A DNA stretch of 64,000 nucleotides from Callipepla californica brunnescens (GCA_023055505.1 JALIRH010000014.1:14162501-14226500); one strand, 5' to 3'. Counted from the first letter of the stretch, positions 27,046-41,794 are shown. A program made the numbers and translations. The notes: generated by a model not told the origin, from the sequence alone.

Positions 27046-30000
27046 TTGAGCCGTCTGTTTTATTTACTGTAGCTGTTCTGTTTCTCTTGTTTCTTGTGTT
27101 GGAGTGGGATGTTCAGTCTAACTGAGAGAATGTGTTCTTAGTTATCTTAAAACATCATGTTTCATTTACCACTTTAGTTTTCATTTCACCAAAAAAGACT
27201 GAGTATGACAAACAGATGAGTAACAGCTTTCCGGGGCTGGTGGGAGCTGCTTTCTGCTGATGAGCTGGAACATTTGGGCACACGTACAGCTCTTGGTTTT
27301 ACTGCCAAGGAAGAAGTGTGTTTTCAGATTTGTTTTTCTACATTGCAGAACCCTTCTGGGTAATACTGGCAGATCTGCATTCACATCCAGACAGTACTGT
27401 AATTGCATTTTCAGGCTTTGTTGAGAGTTGCAGGTGAACTGCTGGCTGTAGGTGGCCGTAGGGGTGGGTGTGATTTATCTACATGTATGTAAAAGGACAC
27501 TGGAAGAATTTTCCTTCCACCTTGTGCTCTAGCAGCATTGTGTTTCCCTTTGTTCTCACTGAATGAGGCAGATGCACGGCTTAAAGGAAGAAAAAAAGCA
27601 TTCAGTTGCTGCGTTTGGAAGAGGTAAGCTTGTAAAGATGCTGATAGGGTTTCTTGTTTGCTCTGTAAACTCTGAGGGAGCTGAAGTGAAACTTATCTGC
27701 TACTTTGATCTAATTGCTTTTCGTGAGGTCTTTCTAATACTGAGGGGCTGGGGCTCAGCCAGGCTTTGGCATTGAAAAAGCTTCACCTGTGATAGCGTGA
27801 ATTAATTCTTACAGGCACGTTGCTATTTCTTTTGTGGAGAACTTGTAGTTTTATCTCTTCTCTGCAGGGCTTTGCAGCAGAGTATGTGGATGAAGGGGCA
27901 CACAGTGGATCCCACAGCTCCCCTGTATTTGATGATAGCATGTTTTTCAGGTTCCTTAGGCTACAGAGGTAGACCTAATTCTTTAAATAGAAGAGAACAT
28001 AAGCAAATAAGCAGCAGTGTGACACGTCCGCAAGGAAGTGCTGCCTCACCCCACTAACCTCGTGCAGTAAGATGGATTCCGTCCTGTTTGACCTTAAAAC
28101 AAGCTGCTCACTGCTCTCCGGGGAAGAAGAAAAATCTGCTGTTTCTGTGTACACATCATAAGATCTTTGAGTGAGACGTGCAGCTATCAGCTGCGTGGTC
28201 ACCACTGCTCTGCCTTCTGAAGAACAAAACTGAGCTGTGTGCTCCTGTCATACAAAGTGTGACTATGGGGTTGAGCAAGTTGAAGTATACAGATGCCACT
28301 GCTCACATTTCAGCTCCACAGCTGGTGAAAGAACAGAGGTTATTCACTTCTGTGACTTCCAGGGCAGGAAAAATATAAACAGAATGCAGTAATGAGTTTA
28401 ATTAGAACCAATAGCCAAAGCCTGGAAAAAGTTTGCTTCTGAGGACACAGTGATGAGTGGAAAAAAAAATAGAAGAATGAAGAAATGTAAGAAGATGTCA
28501 TGGATTTTTCTTTACAGTGTTTGAGGCAAAGCATAGTGGTGTATTAAACCACTTGCTTCTGTCTGTGGATGAGATCCTAGTTGAGGTATAATTGGGTTTT
28601 AATCAGTCAGTTGCATGACGTACCTGCAAGTTATAGCTAATGATAGCATATTTCATGTGTTCATTCCTCTTACTTATGTGATAGAAAAGCATCATTTGGA
28701 ATGTGGAGCCTGGAACTACTCTTGAAGCCACAGTATTGCTTCGATAACAAGCTGAGGCTGAAGCTGTGTTCAGTGTCTTATCTTAGGAAGTTGGAAAATG
28801 CTGATGAATGATTTCCTTGGATTTTTAAGTTCATGGCTGAAATGTATGCAGAAAAATGGCCTCCTGCTCCCACACTGAGCACCCAGAGATAATAATGGCA
28901 AAAGGCAGCAGGCACACAATGTGCTGGGGTCTTTCAAGAGCTCTGTGCTGTCCTACCAAAAACCTTGGCTGTGCTCAGGCACTGCATGTGATAGTGGCTT
29001 TGCTCCAAGTGATGGTGATAATAATCTTGTGGCATTGGCTCCAGGTGCCCATTGTGGTGTGCACCCTTAGAGCATTGCTGTGGGCCTCATAAAGCCATGG
29101 CCATGCGATTCTGGCCTTGCACTGCCTTTGGTCAGGGGCTGATGCCTCTGGGATAGCAGCTGTCACAGGGACAGGTCCTGCATTCTGTGCCCCCAGAGCA
29201 GCTGAGTGCTCCTTGGGCATCCTTGGGGGCAGCTGAGCCCTGTCAGGTTTCATGGAGGAGGATTTCCCTCTGATTTTGCTCTGCCCATCTTGCTTTGCCC
29301 TGTCACAGCCTGTGAGAGCTTTCTCCCTCCCACAGCTGTCTGGAGCCTTTCAAATACTTGGAAGCAGTCTGCTTAGCTGGAACCTGGGTCCCTTGCAGGC
29401 TCTGGGTTTTGCACACTGGGGGTTGAGCGCTGCTTTCACTGCAGGTCTGGCTCTCGTTCCCAAAATCTGCTCCTTCCCTCTTCCTTTTTGGCATTATTTG
29501 ACCAACAGCTCCTAGCAGAGCTGCCCCCCTGTCAGACATTTCATTTCTGGGCTGGAAGAGCTGGGACACTACTCAAATGTGACAAGAAAGGGTTTCACTC
29601 TGCACGTGCAGGGCTCCTTGTGCTCCCCTTGCGTGTGTCAGGAGCCACACAAGTCAGATGATGGAGCAGTTGCTGCAAATGTAAGCTTTTCCAGCAGCAA
29701 AACCAGTGCTCTGCATGAGCTCTGTGCCTATGGATGATGTGACAGATGAAGTTTCAGATGGATCGTGTTTGGTTTTGTAGATGGATTTCCTTCTCCCATG
29801 GAGGAGGGAGGCAGCAGCTGCAGTCCCTGCTGTGATGGCACTGTGGGTGATGTGGAGGGGTGACGTGGTGACAGTGGGGTGAGGCATGTCCCTGTGCTCG
29901 AGGCTGCCAGGACCTGTGGTGGCTGCAGGTGTGGAGGTGGTGGGTGTTCATAGCCCGGACAGTTCCTCTGCCTCAGCTGTGGGCCCCAGCACTGCTGCAG

Positions 30001-33000
30001 ACGCTTCCCTTCCCTCCCATGCTTGCAGGTTAGGGCTCCTCATGGCTGTGTTTTGCTGTCTGCTCACCCTGAAGCTGTCCTGGAACTGACATAGGACAAG
30101 AAGATAAGGATGGGCCTGCTGAGACCTGCTGCCCGCACAGCATCACAGCCCATGGGTGCTGCGGGGACCTGGCTTCCCACCTGCTCCTGCAGCTCCGTGC
30201 TGGTAGTGGGGCACATGGGAAGGGAAGAAATGGCTTCTTCAAACTGCATGGCATCTTTTGTACCCACAACAGGGGCTGCTGAGCTCCAGGGGCATAATGT
30301 GGAGCCCTCAGAGCATCGATGGGGCACCGCAGGGGCAGCTTCACGCTGCGTGCTGCTCACATGCACTGTTGGCTCCCCTCCACCTCTGGGCTGACTTTTA
30401 TTTGTGCACTGTATTCTTTCACTTTCCCTTGACTTCCATTACTTTCCTCACCAATGAAAGCGATGCAAAGCACTGTGGATTTTTGCCCTGAGACAGCAGA
30501 AGAGCTCCATCCCAGGCTGAGCCTGCATGGAGCTGGGCTGTTCTGCAAAACCATTGGGACCAACTCAGACTGCAGCTCGAGTTTCTCTGGGATAATCTCT
30601 CCTGGAGCACAGTGTGTGGTCAAAACCATGATGTGCTGCCCATGGTTCCTTGCATTGACATGGGAGGGCTGTGGCTCCGTGCTTTGAGGGAGCACAGTGC
30701 CCTTGCTTTGGGGCTGCTGACACCTGTATGCATTATTCTGATGGAGCTTCCGCATCTGTGCGCTGTACTGAAAGAAACAGTTCTCGAGGGCTGAGCCATT
30801 TACTCGAGGGTTTGTCTCGAGTGATGTTTGGAGGGCAGTGAGGCCGGGAAGCCCTTCCTCACAGATGATGCCCCAATGTGTGGGCACTCGTTGCCAGAGT
30901 CCGAAACGGGGTGGGGAAAAAAAAGGCTTTTATCTCAGTTTTATTTTTCAGTTCACGGAAGGTATTCACCTCGTACCCACTAGGTGTCACGGTTGGGTCT
31001 GAGTTGACGTGGGAGCTCAGCAGCCTTTTGGGAGCACCGCCTTAGGAAAGCAAGCCAGGAATTCATTTTCATCACTTAAAGGCAAAAAATAACTGAGTGA
31101 GGGGGACCAGGTGAAAAGTGGAGGAGTGTGCTCCGTGTGCTGGGCTGCATCAAGGGCAGCATGCCTGGGGTGAGCTTCTGTAGGAGGGAGAGCACGGCCG
31201 CCCCAAGAGAACCCCGTGGGCTGTAAGGCTGTGCCTGCTGTGCTCTCAGGGCCGTCCCAAGGCACCTTTCCATCTGGGACTTTTGTCCTTGGGTAAGGAG
31301 AAGGCTTCTGCTTTACAACAGCAACAAAGCGGAGAGTTCCTGCAACCCCTCTGGAAGCAATCAGTGTATAACAAATGTCTGCTGATCCAAGAGGCCTGTC
31401 GTATTTAGCTGCTTTTTGGATGGTGTCTGTAAAAGCAGCAGCTGTCTGCATGCAAATGGGACTTTCCAGCAGTGCAGAATATGAAAAAGAATCTTATTAC
31501 TCGTTTAAAAAAAGAAAAAGCAAGAAAGGCTCAATGAGCTCAGACAACAGCAGCTCCAGATCAGCTCCACCAGCACTCCAGTCATCAGATTAATGTGATG
31601 TGTGCTCTGCATCCACAGCTCTGCTCTTCTTCAGAGCTAGGAGCAGGGAGCGTGGCTCTGCAGAGAGGTACAGCCCTGCAGGGCTCCGTTTCCTCCATCC
31701 CTCCACCTTTCCATCCCGTTCCTGTTTCTTTTCCTCCTCTGCTTGGTGACCTCTTTCATGAACCACAGCTTCAAGCACCTTACTGTGACCCTCATTTAAT
31801 GCCATTAACCTCATTAGCAGCAGCTGTAAGCAGAGGCCTAGCTGCTATCCTGGCACGGCTGGGGCTGGCCAGAAGCGGGCAAGGAAAACCCGTGCTCAGA
31901 AACCTGCAGCTTCCTGCAGGGCGTTCACGAGGGGGAATTCTCCTGGGGCAGGAGTATGGGTGCATGGTTTGGGCAGGGCAGCCGGCTGCGTTGCAGGGCT
32001 GTGGCACTGTAAGACAGCGCAGGAGTTGCCAACGAGCATGATCCCTTGCTGTTTGGCAAGGGCTGTTACCTGTTTCATTTGCACATCCAGGGACCAAGGC
32101 ACACTGTGCTCTGAACCTTGTTGTTCAGGCAGGCTCTGCCTTCCTGCCCCAGGTTGCTCTCAGACAAGGGACACTGCAGCCCCATGGGAAAGGCTGCTCC
32201 TGTGCTGTCCTCTGGGCCCTGCAAAAGGGGAAAACATCAGGAATTTCCCATCTTCAGCTGTTGGTTCTCCATCTGAACTGTCCAGAGCCGGATGGGATGG
32301 ACGAGAACCAGCACTTGTGGGTTTGCTGCTCCACCACAAGCTCCGAGGCCAGCGATTAAAACCAACCGACCAAACAAACACATTCAAACAAATCTCACTT
32401 TGTGCTTTTGTGTTTCTTGTGGCTCCCACTGACACAATTGCTTTGGGCGGTATGGGGATGGTGCGCAGCGGCACTGTCTGCATGGAGCGGGATGGGGCAT
32501 GCTGCAAGTGGGAGGATCACTCCATGCAGCACTGCTCTGCTCCGGGGGAATGCTGCAAAGTCCTCCCATCCCAGGAAAGATGCTGAAGAAGAAGGAAGAG
32601 AAGAGGTCGCTTTCCCGTTCCCCCTGCCCCTCTGCAACTATACTCCACCTGCCCCAACATGTGGGCTTTACTTGCATTTTGCCACCAATGCTGCACTCAG
32701 AATCTGCTGCAAATTGAAACTGATGGGTTTTCTGCTGCTGAGTTTCCCTTACCATTAATGTAGAGCTGTGTCCGTCCCCACGCACCGCTGACTCTTCATT
32801 GATTTCTTAAGTCAACCCCTTCCCAAGGGGACTGTCCCTCCCATGCCTCTGTGCCATGACACCAAACACATTATTTCATCCGAGCATACAGGGCTTCAAT
32901 ACCAGCAGAGCCCAGGGAAGGAATCAATGCATGCCCTGCACTTGGGCACAGTTCTGGGGAGAAAAAGGTGAAGTTGAGCTGAGGCAGAAGGGGAGGGCTC

Positions 33001-36000
33001 AGCGAGGGCACTGGGTTGCCTCTCCTGGACTTGAAGAGCGGTGGTAATGGGGAGTCATTACCATCCGTTTGCATGTACAACAAGAAGAAGGGAGAAGATC
33101 AAAAATCAATAGAGGAATCAATAGAGAGCATCTTGCTTGAGGTCTTGTGCCTGGAGCACATCGTCATTATGCACGAGAGGAGCGGTGCTGCTAATTGAGG
33201 GAAGCACTGGGAGTGCAGGGAGGGGCAGCTGGAAAGCCCCCTGAGTTCCCAAGTGCTGCTGTGCTGCTCTGCTCACATCGCAGTGCTGATGCCATCACCT
33301 GCAGGTCCTCCACTGTCCCCAGCATTCTGGGGACGCTCTAATGAACACGTTGAGAGCTGTGCCTCGTCCTGCCTGGGCTGCTGGGCTGGGGCTGGCTGCG
33401 GGCAGCACACTGATTTGGATCTCTGCAGTGGTGTATTGAATGAATAAACGTTCACTGGATCCACGTTCAGGATGCTCTGCTTTTCCTCTGCACCACAGCT
33501 GAGTGGATCCCAGGCGGCCGCCGTTGGGTGACTTTGTGTTTTAGTTGGTTTCTTTTTTCCTTTTACTCATGATTACTGCCACCATTGAAAGGCCCTGGGA
33601 AGGAAGGAGGGGAAATTCTCTTTTAAAAACAGAAACCTTGTCAGTAATTCACAGCTTGCTGGCTGCTGTGTGCTGGTAAATGCCTTTCAGCCCCAGTTCC
33701 ACACTGAGCTTGGGGCAGCGATGTCTGCATGGGATGGAGGGAGATGTGCTCTGCCAGGGCACAAAGCGGGAAGGGGAACAAATCTCCCATCTGCCCATTC
33801 TGAAAGGAGTTTTCCAGTTTGCAATCACGCTCAGCACAAACGGGGCTCTTGGAAATGGGGAATGAGACACCTCCTGAATAACAGCTCCGAAGGAACGGAT
33901 GAGCTAGGGATCCATTTGTTTGATTAAAGCCTTAAAGAGTTTACTCAGAGAGCGCAGATGGAGCTGCAGAGCAGTGCTGGTGCAGAGGTGGGCAAAGGAG
34001 TGCTGGTGCCAACATGCTGCCCTTTGTTATCCTCAGCACGTAATGACTAATAAATAAAATAGGAGCAAAGCAACAGCGGGAGCTGCGAAGTTAATTTCTG
34101 TGCTACTTTTTTCCCTCTGAGATAGAACAATCAATGCAAACAACCATGGCACCTCTGTGCCCCTGCAGCCACGGTACCCCTCTGGTGTCAGAGCTGCCCT
34201 AGCAGTGCACACACCAGACATCCACTGAGTGCTGTTCTTGTTGGGACTAAAAGACTGAACTACCCCATTTGTGGCAGCATTTCTGCTGAGGCTCCAGCAC
34301 GGCCCGGCTGGCAGTGGAGAAGTGCCTTCCCTGCAGCTGCCTGTATGTTGCCACCATTCAATAACACAAGCACGTTTATTTAAATCAATAGTAATTAATT
34401 TTTTCCTCATTTCTCCTACGATAGGCAATGCAGTGGGAGCACAGCAGCACGGCGGGTGAGGCTTTTCCTTTATTTAACGTCTGGATGCAGCAGTTCCCTT
34501 CAGCCTGCGGGCTGCATCACATCAGCTGTCACAGGAGGAGCAGCTGAAGGAGCTGCTTGTCTTCACGTTTCCTCTTCAGGAAAAGGATGGCTTTTAACAA
34601 AGCAGTGCTAAGGATGGGGAAAAGTGCTCTCAGCTGCGTGATCAGCTCTGGGCCCGTATCCCCCACAGCCCAGTTTGCCATGAGGTATCCCCAAGGATGG
34701 ATGGAGCCCTTACAGCTGGGGGACAGGTGGAGCCTCTACAAATGGGGGGTGGGTGGTATAAATGAGGGGCAGACCCAGGCTGGGGGTTGATTGATGAGGG
34801 TGTGTGGTTGCACCAAAGCTTCCTGGTCTAGTAGGAAGATCTGAAGGGCAATGTAGCCTGCAGAGAAGCATTTCCTAGCTGACCAAAGGAGAATCCAGGT
34901 GAGATGTGTTCCTTAAAAATCAAGCTCATTAATGGAGGAAGCTGCAGGTATGTTGGTAGTGCCTCAGTGTGTCACTCTTTCAGCTGAGTTTGTCGTACCC
35001 TTAAGTTTTGCTATGTTCCCTCTGGTTCATGGGGTGTGTGTCACCATGTGGATGTGGTGTGCCCCAAGTGCAGCTCACTGGGGTGTTATCAACCTGGTGA
35101 AGAACAGGAGGCATCCCTGCTAATGGGAGCAGCTTTCAGGAGGTTCAGGCACTCTTCTTTCTGTATGTAGCAGGTAAGGTAGCTGCAAGTGAGGCTTCCC
35201 ATCAGTCTGTGAAGAAATCCTCTTGATTTCAGTGTGTTTTAAAGGGCTTTAGAAATGAGGACTGATATTACAGCTTCCACTTTACAGCTGGGAGCCCTGA
35301 GGCAGAGAGAAAAGAGATTCCTTCAAGCTTGCTTGGCCCTGGATGTAGGGAGAGCATCACACCTAAGAAGTCAAGGCAGAGCACACCCACAACAGTACAT
35401 TCTTACTATTCAATCAAAAACTGCTCCGACTTGGGTGCTACAGGCTGCTTTTTCACTGCAAGAAAAACGTGTCAACTTAAAAAATGAAAACAAACAAACA
35501 AAAAAAACCCACTGAAGCTATAAGGCTTCGGTTCTGAAGACAGTAAAACTGGAGGGGTAAAAGGAATGTGGAGTATGGCTCGTTTGCCATCCCGAGTAGA
35601 ACCCCACCCTGCTTCACTCCTTACTGCAACGTAAGTACTTAGTAAAGCATTAATCTTGCTTGTTGGTAATAGCATGCAAATTAAACACCTGCTCTAGGAA
35701 TCTGTAGTGCTTTGTTCCATCAGATGGTGTTGACGTGTCAGATATTTGGACTCTAATGCAGAAAAATGGTGCCATTTTCATTTATCTTGCCTAATAAAGA
35801 ACGAAGGTGCGCACTGATACAGAGCTGCCCACAGCAAGTGACTAAAAGTGAAAAACAGTGCTTAATCCAGCCACTAAATTACATGTGACATCTCATTTAA
35901 AGATAAACAGCCTGAAGGCATGTGTCCAAGTGGCACTGATGAAAATTTTAAGCATTTCTTTGAATTCTCATTTAACCTCAATTTGATAGCGAAGGTGCTT

Positions 36001-37807
36001 TGTTGGCTGTGAAGGATTGCTTCTCCTGCTCGAGAAGCAGCAGGAGAAAGCTGTAATGGGAGACACAGGGATGGGTTGACCCCCTCCAGACCCATTGGAT
36101 CCAGCAGATATTGGTCATGAGATGGGTGGAAGGGGCTCCTGTGCTGTGGGATGTCAAAGCTCATGGGTTTGAGCTTGGTTCTTAGGATGGATGCTGTTGT
36201 GAGTGCTGGGAAGGTGTCTGCGTACCTGAAGGTCATCACTCATCTCTTCATTTTAGTCCCTGTTCATTCAGCCTTTTTTCCCACCACTCCCTGGGCTGTT
36301 CTTGTTTACCTCTGGACCTGCTGAAGTGTGATGCATAGCTAGACCGAATAATTCAGCTGAGGATCTTCCAGTGCAAAGGAGAGGGGCATAGCTCTTCTAG
36401 GGCTGTGTTTCTGCTTACGCAATGACAGCACCATTTTTCAGCAGGGCTTCCTGCTGGGATATCCCTCCTGAGGGCAAAACGGCCATCAGGGAGAAGCCAA
36501 TTCCTTGTTGTGTGTGCTGGGTGCTCCTCTACAGGCTGCTCCTAGAGGCATGCCCGGGGGCAAAGCACCTTGTGATGGAAATAAAGGCTTTCAGAGAGCA
36601 GGCACAAAGCACTGCACTCTCTTGCTTGTCCTTGGTTCTCTTTTTTGTAGTGGCTGCTAAAACTGGTGTCACTAGGAGGTTTTTCCATTGCTGTTCTTGG
36701 ATGATAGCCTTTGACTTGCTTTCAACCGTTCTCTTTTGAAGAGTGCTCCAGAGATGAGCTTTGATTTTATTTCTGCCCAGCTTTCCAAAATTCTGTACCA
36801 GCCATTTTTGTTTGCTTGCTTGTTTTCCCCCCAGAGCGTGGCTGGCAGCAGCAGGAGCTCAGGAATAGCTGTTTTTGTGGCTGGACATGGAACACACAAA
36901 TGCTCAGGATGCAGAGCTTCAATTCCTCTGAAAATCCTGATCCCAGCCATGCCAAGAAGGCAAACAGCAGGCGCTGGTAGACCATCCATCCCTCTAAATC
37001 TTTGATTAGCCATGCTTAACAGGATTTCTTCATGTGTTCTCGAGTTGCCCAGCTATCCTAGCATTGACCGGGCCTCTCTGTGGCCACCCATTGCCACTCC
37101 CATATATTGACTCCATTTCTCTTTGCTCCCCCTTGAGCAATGTTGGCCTCCATCTGCAATGTGGTGCTCAGAATTTCCTGGTGTGCGGTCATCTGGCATC
37201 CAGCACTTGAGAAGATCGCATACCTCTACTTGTTCAGTCTTGATTTTGATCAAGAGAAGAGCTGATGTCATTTCAGCATTCCTAAAGCTCTGCTCCCTTC
37301 TGGCTTTTTTTTTAGAGCAATTTGATACAACAGCCTGTGCTTTGTTGATTCTTATTTCTGCATCTTGAAAAATGTGACAATATCCATAATAAACACAGCC
37401 TGGGATTGCTTGTGGAGAATCTATCCTTGCTTAGAACAGGGCAGGGATCTATTCTTGATTTGTCCAAATGCTTATTCCAAGTAATAAAATAGATTCATTT
37501 CCCTTCACGTAAAACTCAGTTTGTTTGTTTTTCAGTTTCTAATAACCAGTTTACATTCCCAAGGCTCTTTCCAGCTCTTCACAGTCCTTTCTGGTGCCTG
37601 GCCATGCAGCTTGCCTCCAGCAAAATGCTCTCAGTCCGCATGGCTCCTCTGGATGCTGTGCTGCTGTCAGCCCTCTAATTGTGGTTGGCATGGGCTTCCC
37701 TGCCGCAGGGAAGTCACGTTTCAGATCCCAGTGTGTATCTGGTGGCGGAGGTGACAACCTGTGAAAAGCTGGACCTGCTCTACCAGCTGAGCAGGAGCTG
37801 GGGTTGC
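27046..37807. other. Intergenic or non-coding stretch with no recognised gene
   Basis: Mixed-composition, moderately GC-rich DNA. Open frames on both strands (up to 208 codons at 31960-32586) overlap one another, lack splice context and match no family I know. No CpG island, tRNA or hairpin gene is seen. By mammalian synteny, RASGEF1C should lie downstream of MAPK9 on this strand, but none of its coding exons is recognisable. Confidence 0.6.
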
Positions 37808-37868
37808 ATGGAATCACAGACTTGTAGGGGCTGGGGGGACCTTGGGAGACCCTCTATCCCCTGCAGAT
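37808..37868 (-). mobile_element. CR1 LINE 3'-end fragment (antisense)
   Basis: GGAATCACAGACTTGTAGGG followed by GGGGACCTTGGGAGACC resembles the reverse complement of the conserved CR1 3' end (hairpin region with ATTCTATGA-type tail). It is short and diverged. Confidence 0.65.
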
Positions 37869-38100
37869 GATTCCTCAAACCAGCTCTGCTTATTTTCATC
37901 CCTGGACATGATATGGTCTTCAATTTCTTTGCTTTCTCCCAGCCACGCGGAATGGGGCTTTGTGGATTTGTTGATGTGATCCTTCTGGCCTTGAAGCAGG
38001 ATGGGAATTCTTGATTAGCACAGCTAGCATGAAGATCTATCCCAGAGTGGTTTGTTCAACAGCAAATGCTTGGGGAAAGCTGCAGGGCTGCTAAGGGAGT

Positions 38101-38157
38101 CAGAGAATCATTAGGGTTGGAAAAGCCCGGCAAGAGCATCCACCCCAACCATGTCTA
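38101..38157 (-). mobile_element. CR1 LINE 3'-end fragment (antisense)
   Basis: AGAATCATTAGGGTTGGAAA followed by CATCCACCCCAACCATG is the typical antisense CR1 terminus. It lies 230 nt from another antisense fragment, so the two may be remains of separate insertions. Confidence 0.8.
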
Positions 38158-40096
38158 GTGGAGGCCGTGCTGGGTATCCTCCATCCCTGCGCTTCTGCAG
38201 TCATGCATGAGGCGTTGCTGTGAGTCACAGTGATGACTATTGATATTTGGGTGGCCTCACCTACTTTCACCCTGCACCATGTAGGTGATTGGGAAATGCA
38301 GGAGCTCAGAGCAGCCCAAGGAGCGTGCAGGGGCAGCTCCTGCCAGCCCCAACCTGAGGGCAGACCTCTGTGTGGCACCACAGCTTACCTCCACTCCCCT
38401 CAAAAGCACTCAGCATAAAAAGGTGCCCCAAAATTGCCATTGAATGGCTATGGGGCTCTTTATGCTTATTTTCTGCTTTGTATGGCATCCTCTAATGGCA
38501 AATCCATGGCTCTTCTGTCCCACATCTTTTTGGTATCCTTTAGCAGTGCCCTTCTGGGAAATAGCTGCAGGGCAGGTTGTGATCTCAGCTCACGGTGAAG
38601 GGAATGGGGTGTCGGAGAACCGCTTCTGTAACGAGATGTGAGTGAACATGGCAGCAGGGAATAGCTCCTTAATTTAAATAACGAGCGCCCCTTGCTGCCT
38701 GACAGATGGTCACTTTCTGAGAAATGCAAAGTCTTTTTGGAGGGTCAGGCTGCGTGTATTTACATGGAATAATGAGGGAGAGGCACCGGTCCCAACACAC
38801 GCTGTGTTTTTCACATTTTTCTGGGGGTATTCCCAGCTGGCTCTGAAAAGAACAGATTTGATCCTTTGCAAACGTTGTATGATTTTTGGACCATGTGTGA
38901 GGAAACCAAACAACCACGGGAGCGCCTCTGATATCGGGCAGCCATTACAATGCCCTTCGAGCACTTTCAGCTCTTAGAATTGAGGCTCAGCGCTGATGCC
39001 AGAAAACATCCCAGGCCTGAACATGGCCTTACTTGTGTGGGGCTGGTGGCAGACCAGCACACAGCTACCTGCACTGCGGTGATGTTTCCGGGAGTTAATG
39101 TGGGGGAAAGTGAACGGATGGCAAAGAATTCATGAGGAGTAGGGCATCTTCCTACATGCTTCCACACTTGCTACATCCATTTTTAGTGTAAGAACTGGAG
39201 ATCAGGTGCCTGAAGTCATGCTTTAACCTGTATTTATCCCACCAGTGCTGATGGAATATGAGCAGTGAAAGTGTGACTTGAATGAATGGCTGAAGGGGTT
39301 CTTCAAACCAACCTGAACCCCTGTGGAGAAACTCTTGGCAACAGGTAGCCTTGACTTGGTTTCAGCTGATGTATGTAAATCACATATGCTTTATTTTAAT
39401 GCTTTAGCACAAGCAAAGCCCTTGGAGTCCCTTTAAGCTTTTCTTGAAATGGAAAGGAACAGAAACCCTAGCCTTGAACTGAAGAAACTCACTGTACTTG
39501 TGTCATCTTTCTCTCTTCTTGTATCTGCGTCCCTCATTCCGTACCGCTTCACTCAGTGCCGGGGAAACATGAAGTGTAAAAGCCTCCTGTGTCTAAAAGA
39601 ACAGAAATAGACAAAAGTTTGAATACCCGAAAGGCGGCTGAGCAAGGCTCCCCAAAATATAGCAGTTTCCTACATTAGTGCTGTGTGGCTTTTGATCCCT
39701 GGGTAGCACTGTGTTTGGAAGAAGCCAAGTCAATCACCACCCACTTTTCACAGTGAGTCACTGCTGGTGTCAGATTCTGGTCCACACCCAGTGCCAGAAA
39801 GTATTCTCATCTAAATGGGGAGTGTGCCATGCCAAGCTGCAAAATCACTTGTTTCCCAGACGTGGCCCTAAATTATCTGCTCCCTGCCAAGTCTAGGAGA
39901 TGGAAAGCTATGTTGTATTGTGATAAGGTTTTTTTCTCTCCATTTAGTTAATACTTCTCTGGAGGTGGCTGCTTGCTGTTTGTCTGCATTCCCTATGCTC
40001 AGACAAGAAGAGCAACAGAGATTTGGGTCACGTGGGGTCTCTGGCCACATTTTTGTTCATCCACTCCCATAGGCCAACACTGCATGCTCCCTGGTG

Positions 40097-40330
40097 CTAG
40101 GATGAGAGGTAATGGCCTTAAGCTGCTCCAGAGCAGATTCAGGATGGACATTAGGAAAAATTTCTTTTCTGATAGAGTGGTGATGCAGTGACAGAGGGAG
40201 GTGGGGGTCACTGTCCTTAGAGGTGTTTGAGAACCTTGGAAACATGACACGTGAGGATGTGGTCAGTGGGGGTGGGTGGAGAATTGGACTTGGTGATCTT
40301 TTCCAATCTTAAAGACTCCACGATTCTAAT
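40097..40330 (+). mobile_element. CR1 LINE 3'-end fragment (sense)
   Basis: Begins near AGGATGAGAGGTAATGGCC, runs through CATTAGGAAAAATTTCTTTT and GGAGGTGGGGGTCACTGTCC, and ends GGTGATCTTTTCCAATCTTA then GATTCTAAT. This is the characteristic 3' UTR of a truncated avian CR1 retrotransposon and the longest, clearest copy in the window. Confidence 0.93.
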
Positions 40331-41794
40331 TACTGGGCAGCGGACTTGACCTCTGCACGATTCCCTGAAGGTGTACAGAGGTGTTGGCTTTGCTCCAGCA
40401 TGCATAAGCTGTTACAGCTTATAAAAATGTTTTTGCTTCTCAGGAATTGTTTTTTAGCTGGCTGAACCAAAGCAGGTGATGGTTACCAGTGCCATCCATG
40501 CAGAACTGGGAAGGAGACTGGAGTGGCAAAGCAGTTAGCAGCCTGTAGCACTGATAGGGAGAAAACTTACTGAGTGGTGGCACTCAGAATGGCAGGACTG
40601 CTGGGGACAGGCAGGAGTGACAGGCTGGAGCGTTATGGGATGCTCCCAAAGAATGTGCCTGGGTCCACTGCACCATGCATGCTGCAGTTACAGAATGCCA
40701 GGTACTTCCTCTGCACTTCCAAATACAGAGGAGGAATCTGTTTATCTACATTCAGAAAGTCAGCATCAAAGAGGACCTCCTGCTGAAAGCATTTGATGCT
40801 TTAAAGGAGAGAGAGCATCTGAAAGGGCCTTAAAGGGGAGAAATCTGACAGGTGCTCTGCTGCTCCTGGCAAACCCACCTTGGAGGCTCCAGTTTATGAG
40901 CTGTAAGGGTATAATAATGTACCGGGGCATTCAGAACATAAATTGATGTTTTGTCTTTTTTCTTTTCTTTCTTTTTTGGAGGGTTGCACTAAGAATCCAC
41001 CCTGCAGCTGCCAGATTAATTAAATGCTGACAGCCTGCTAGAAAGGGAGCGGGGGATTTCTCCTGCCCTTTGTGTTGCAGACCAGAGTACACATAACCCT
41101 TGGAAATGAGCTTGTTCCATTAGGCAAAATCAATAAGGCACAAATCTCTGAAATTCTTCTATTATATTACAAATAGACAAAACCCCTGTCCCTGCTAAGA
41201 GGGATCATTGCTTTTGTGTTCTAGAAAGATGCTCATGGCTGCACTTTGGAATAACAGGCACATTTCAGCCCCTTGACAGTAATCTTTCAGTATCAGAATC
41301 CTCATTTTTGTATACAGGTCTTGGACTGCTTCTCAGCTGGGCCAACAGACAATGGGTTCAGCTTATGTAACAGAGAACCATGCTTGTAAAGGCAAAAACT
41401 GCAGCACGGGCAGTTTTTGGTGGCTCTTGGGGGCCAGCTCTGCCTCTTGGCCTTGCTTAAACACCCTGTCTCCATCAAATGTATTGCACTAACGAGCTGT
41501 ATATGCAGCACATGCCACAAAGGTTTATTTTCTTAAGAGACATAACAAAGAGCAAAACTTGCAGAGGAAGCTTCAGCCTTATTAGTGTCATTTTCACAGA
41601 AGATGAGTTTCTTGCTGTCTCTCTATCAGGCTGAAAGACCCAATCCTGCCAAAGTTTATTTGGCATAAACATCTGAATATGTTATATAGAAAAGATAATA
41701 TTTGTGTGTGTGTAGTGGATGGGACAGGAAAGAGCATAGTTAAGCTGCAGTGAGCAGGGCACAAGGGACATAGGAAGGGGCAGGGTTACCTTGG

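Noticed and set aside
31960..32586. 208-codon plus-strand open frame, the longest in the downstream region.
   Set aside because: Overlaps comparable minus-strand frames and has erratic Cys/Trp-rich composition with no domain or promoter context.
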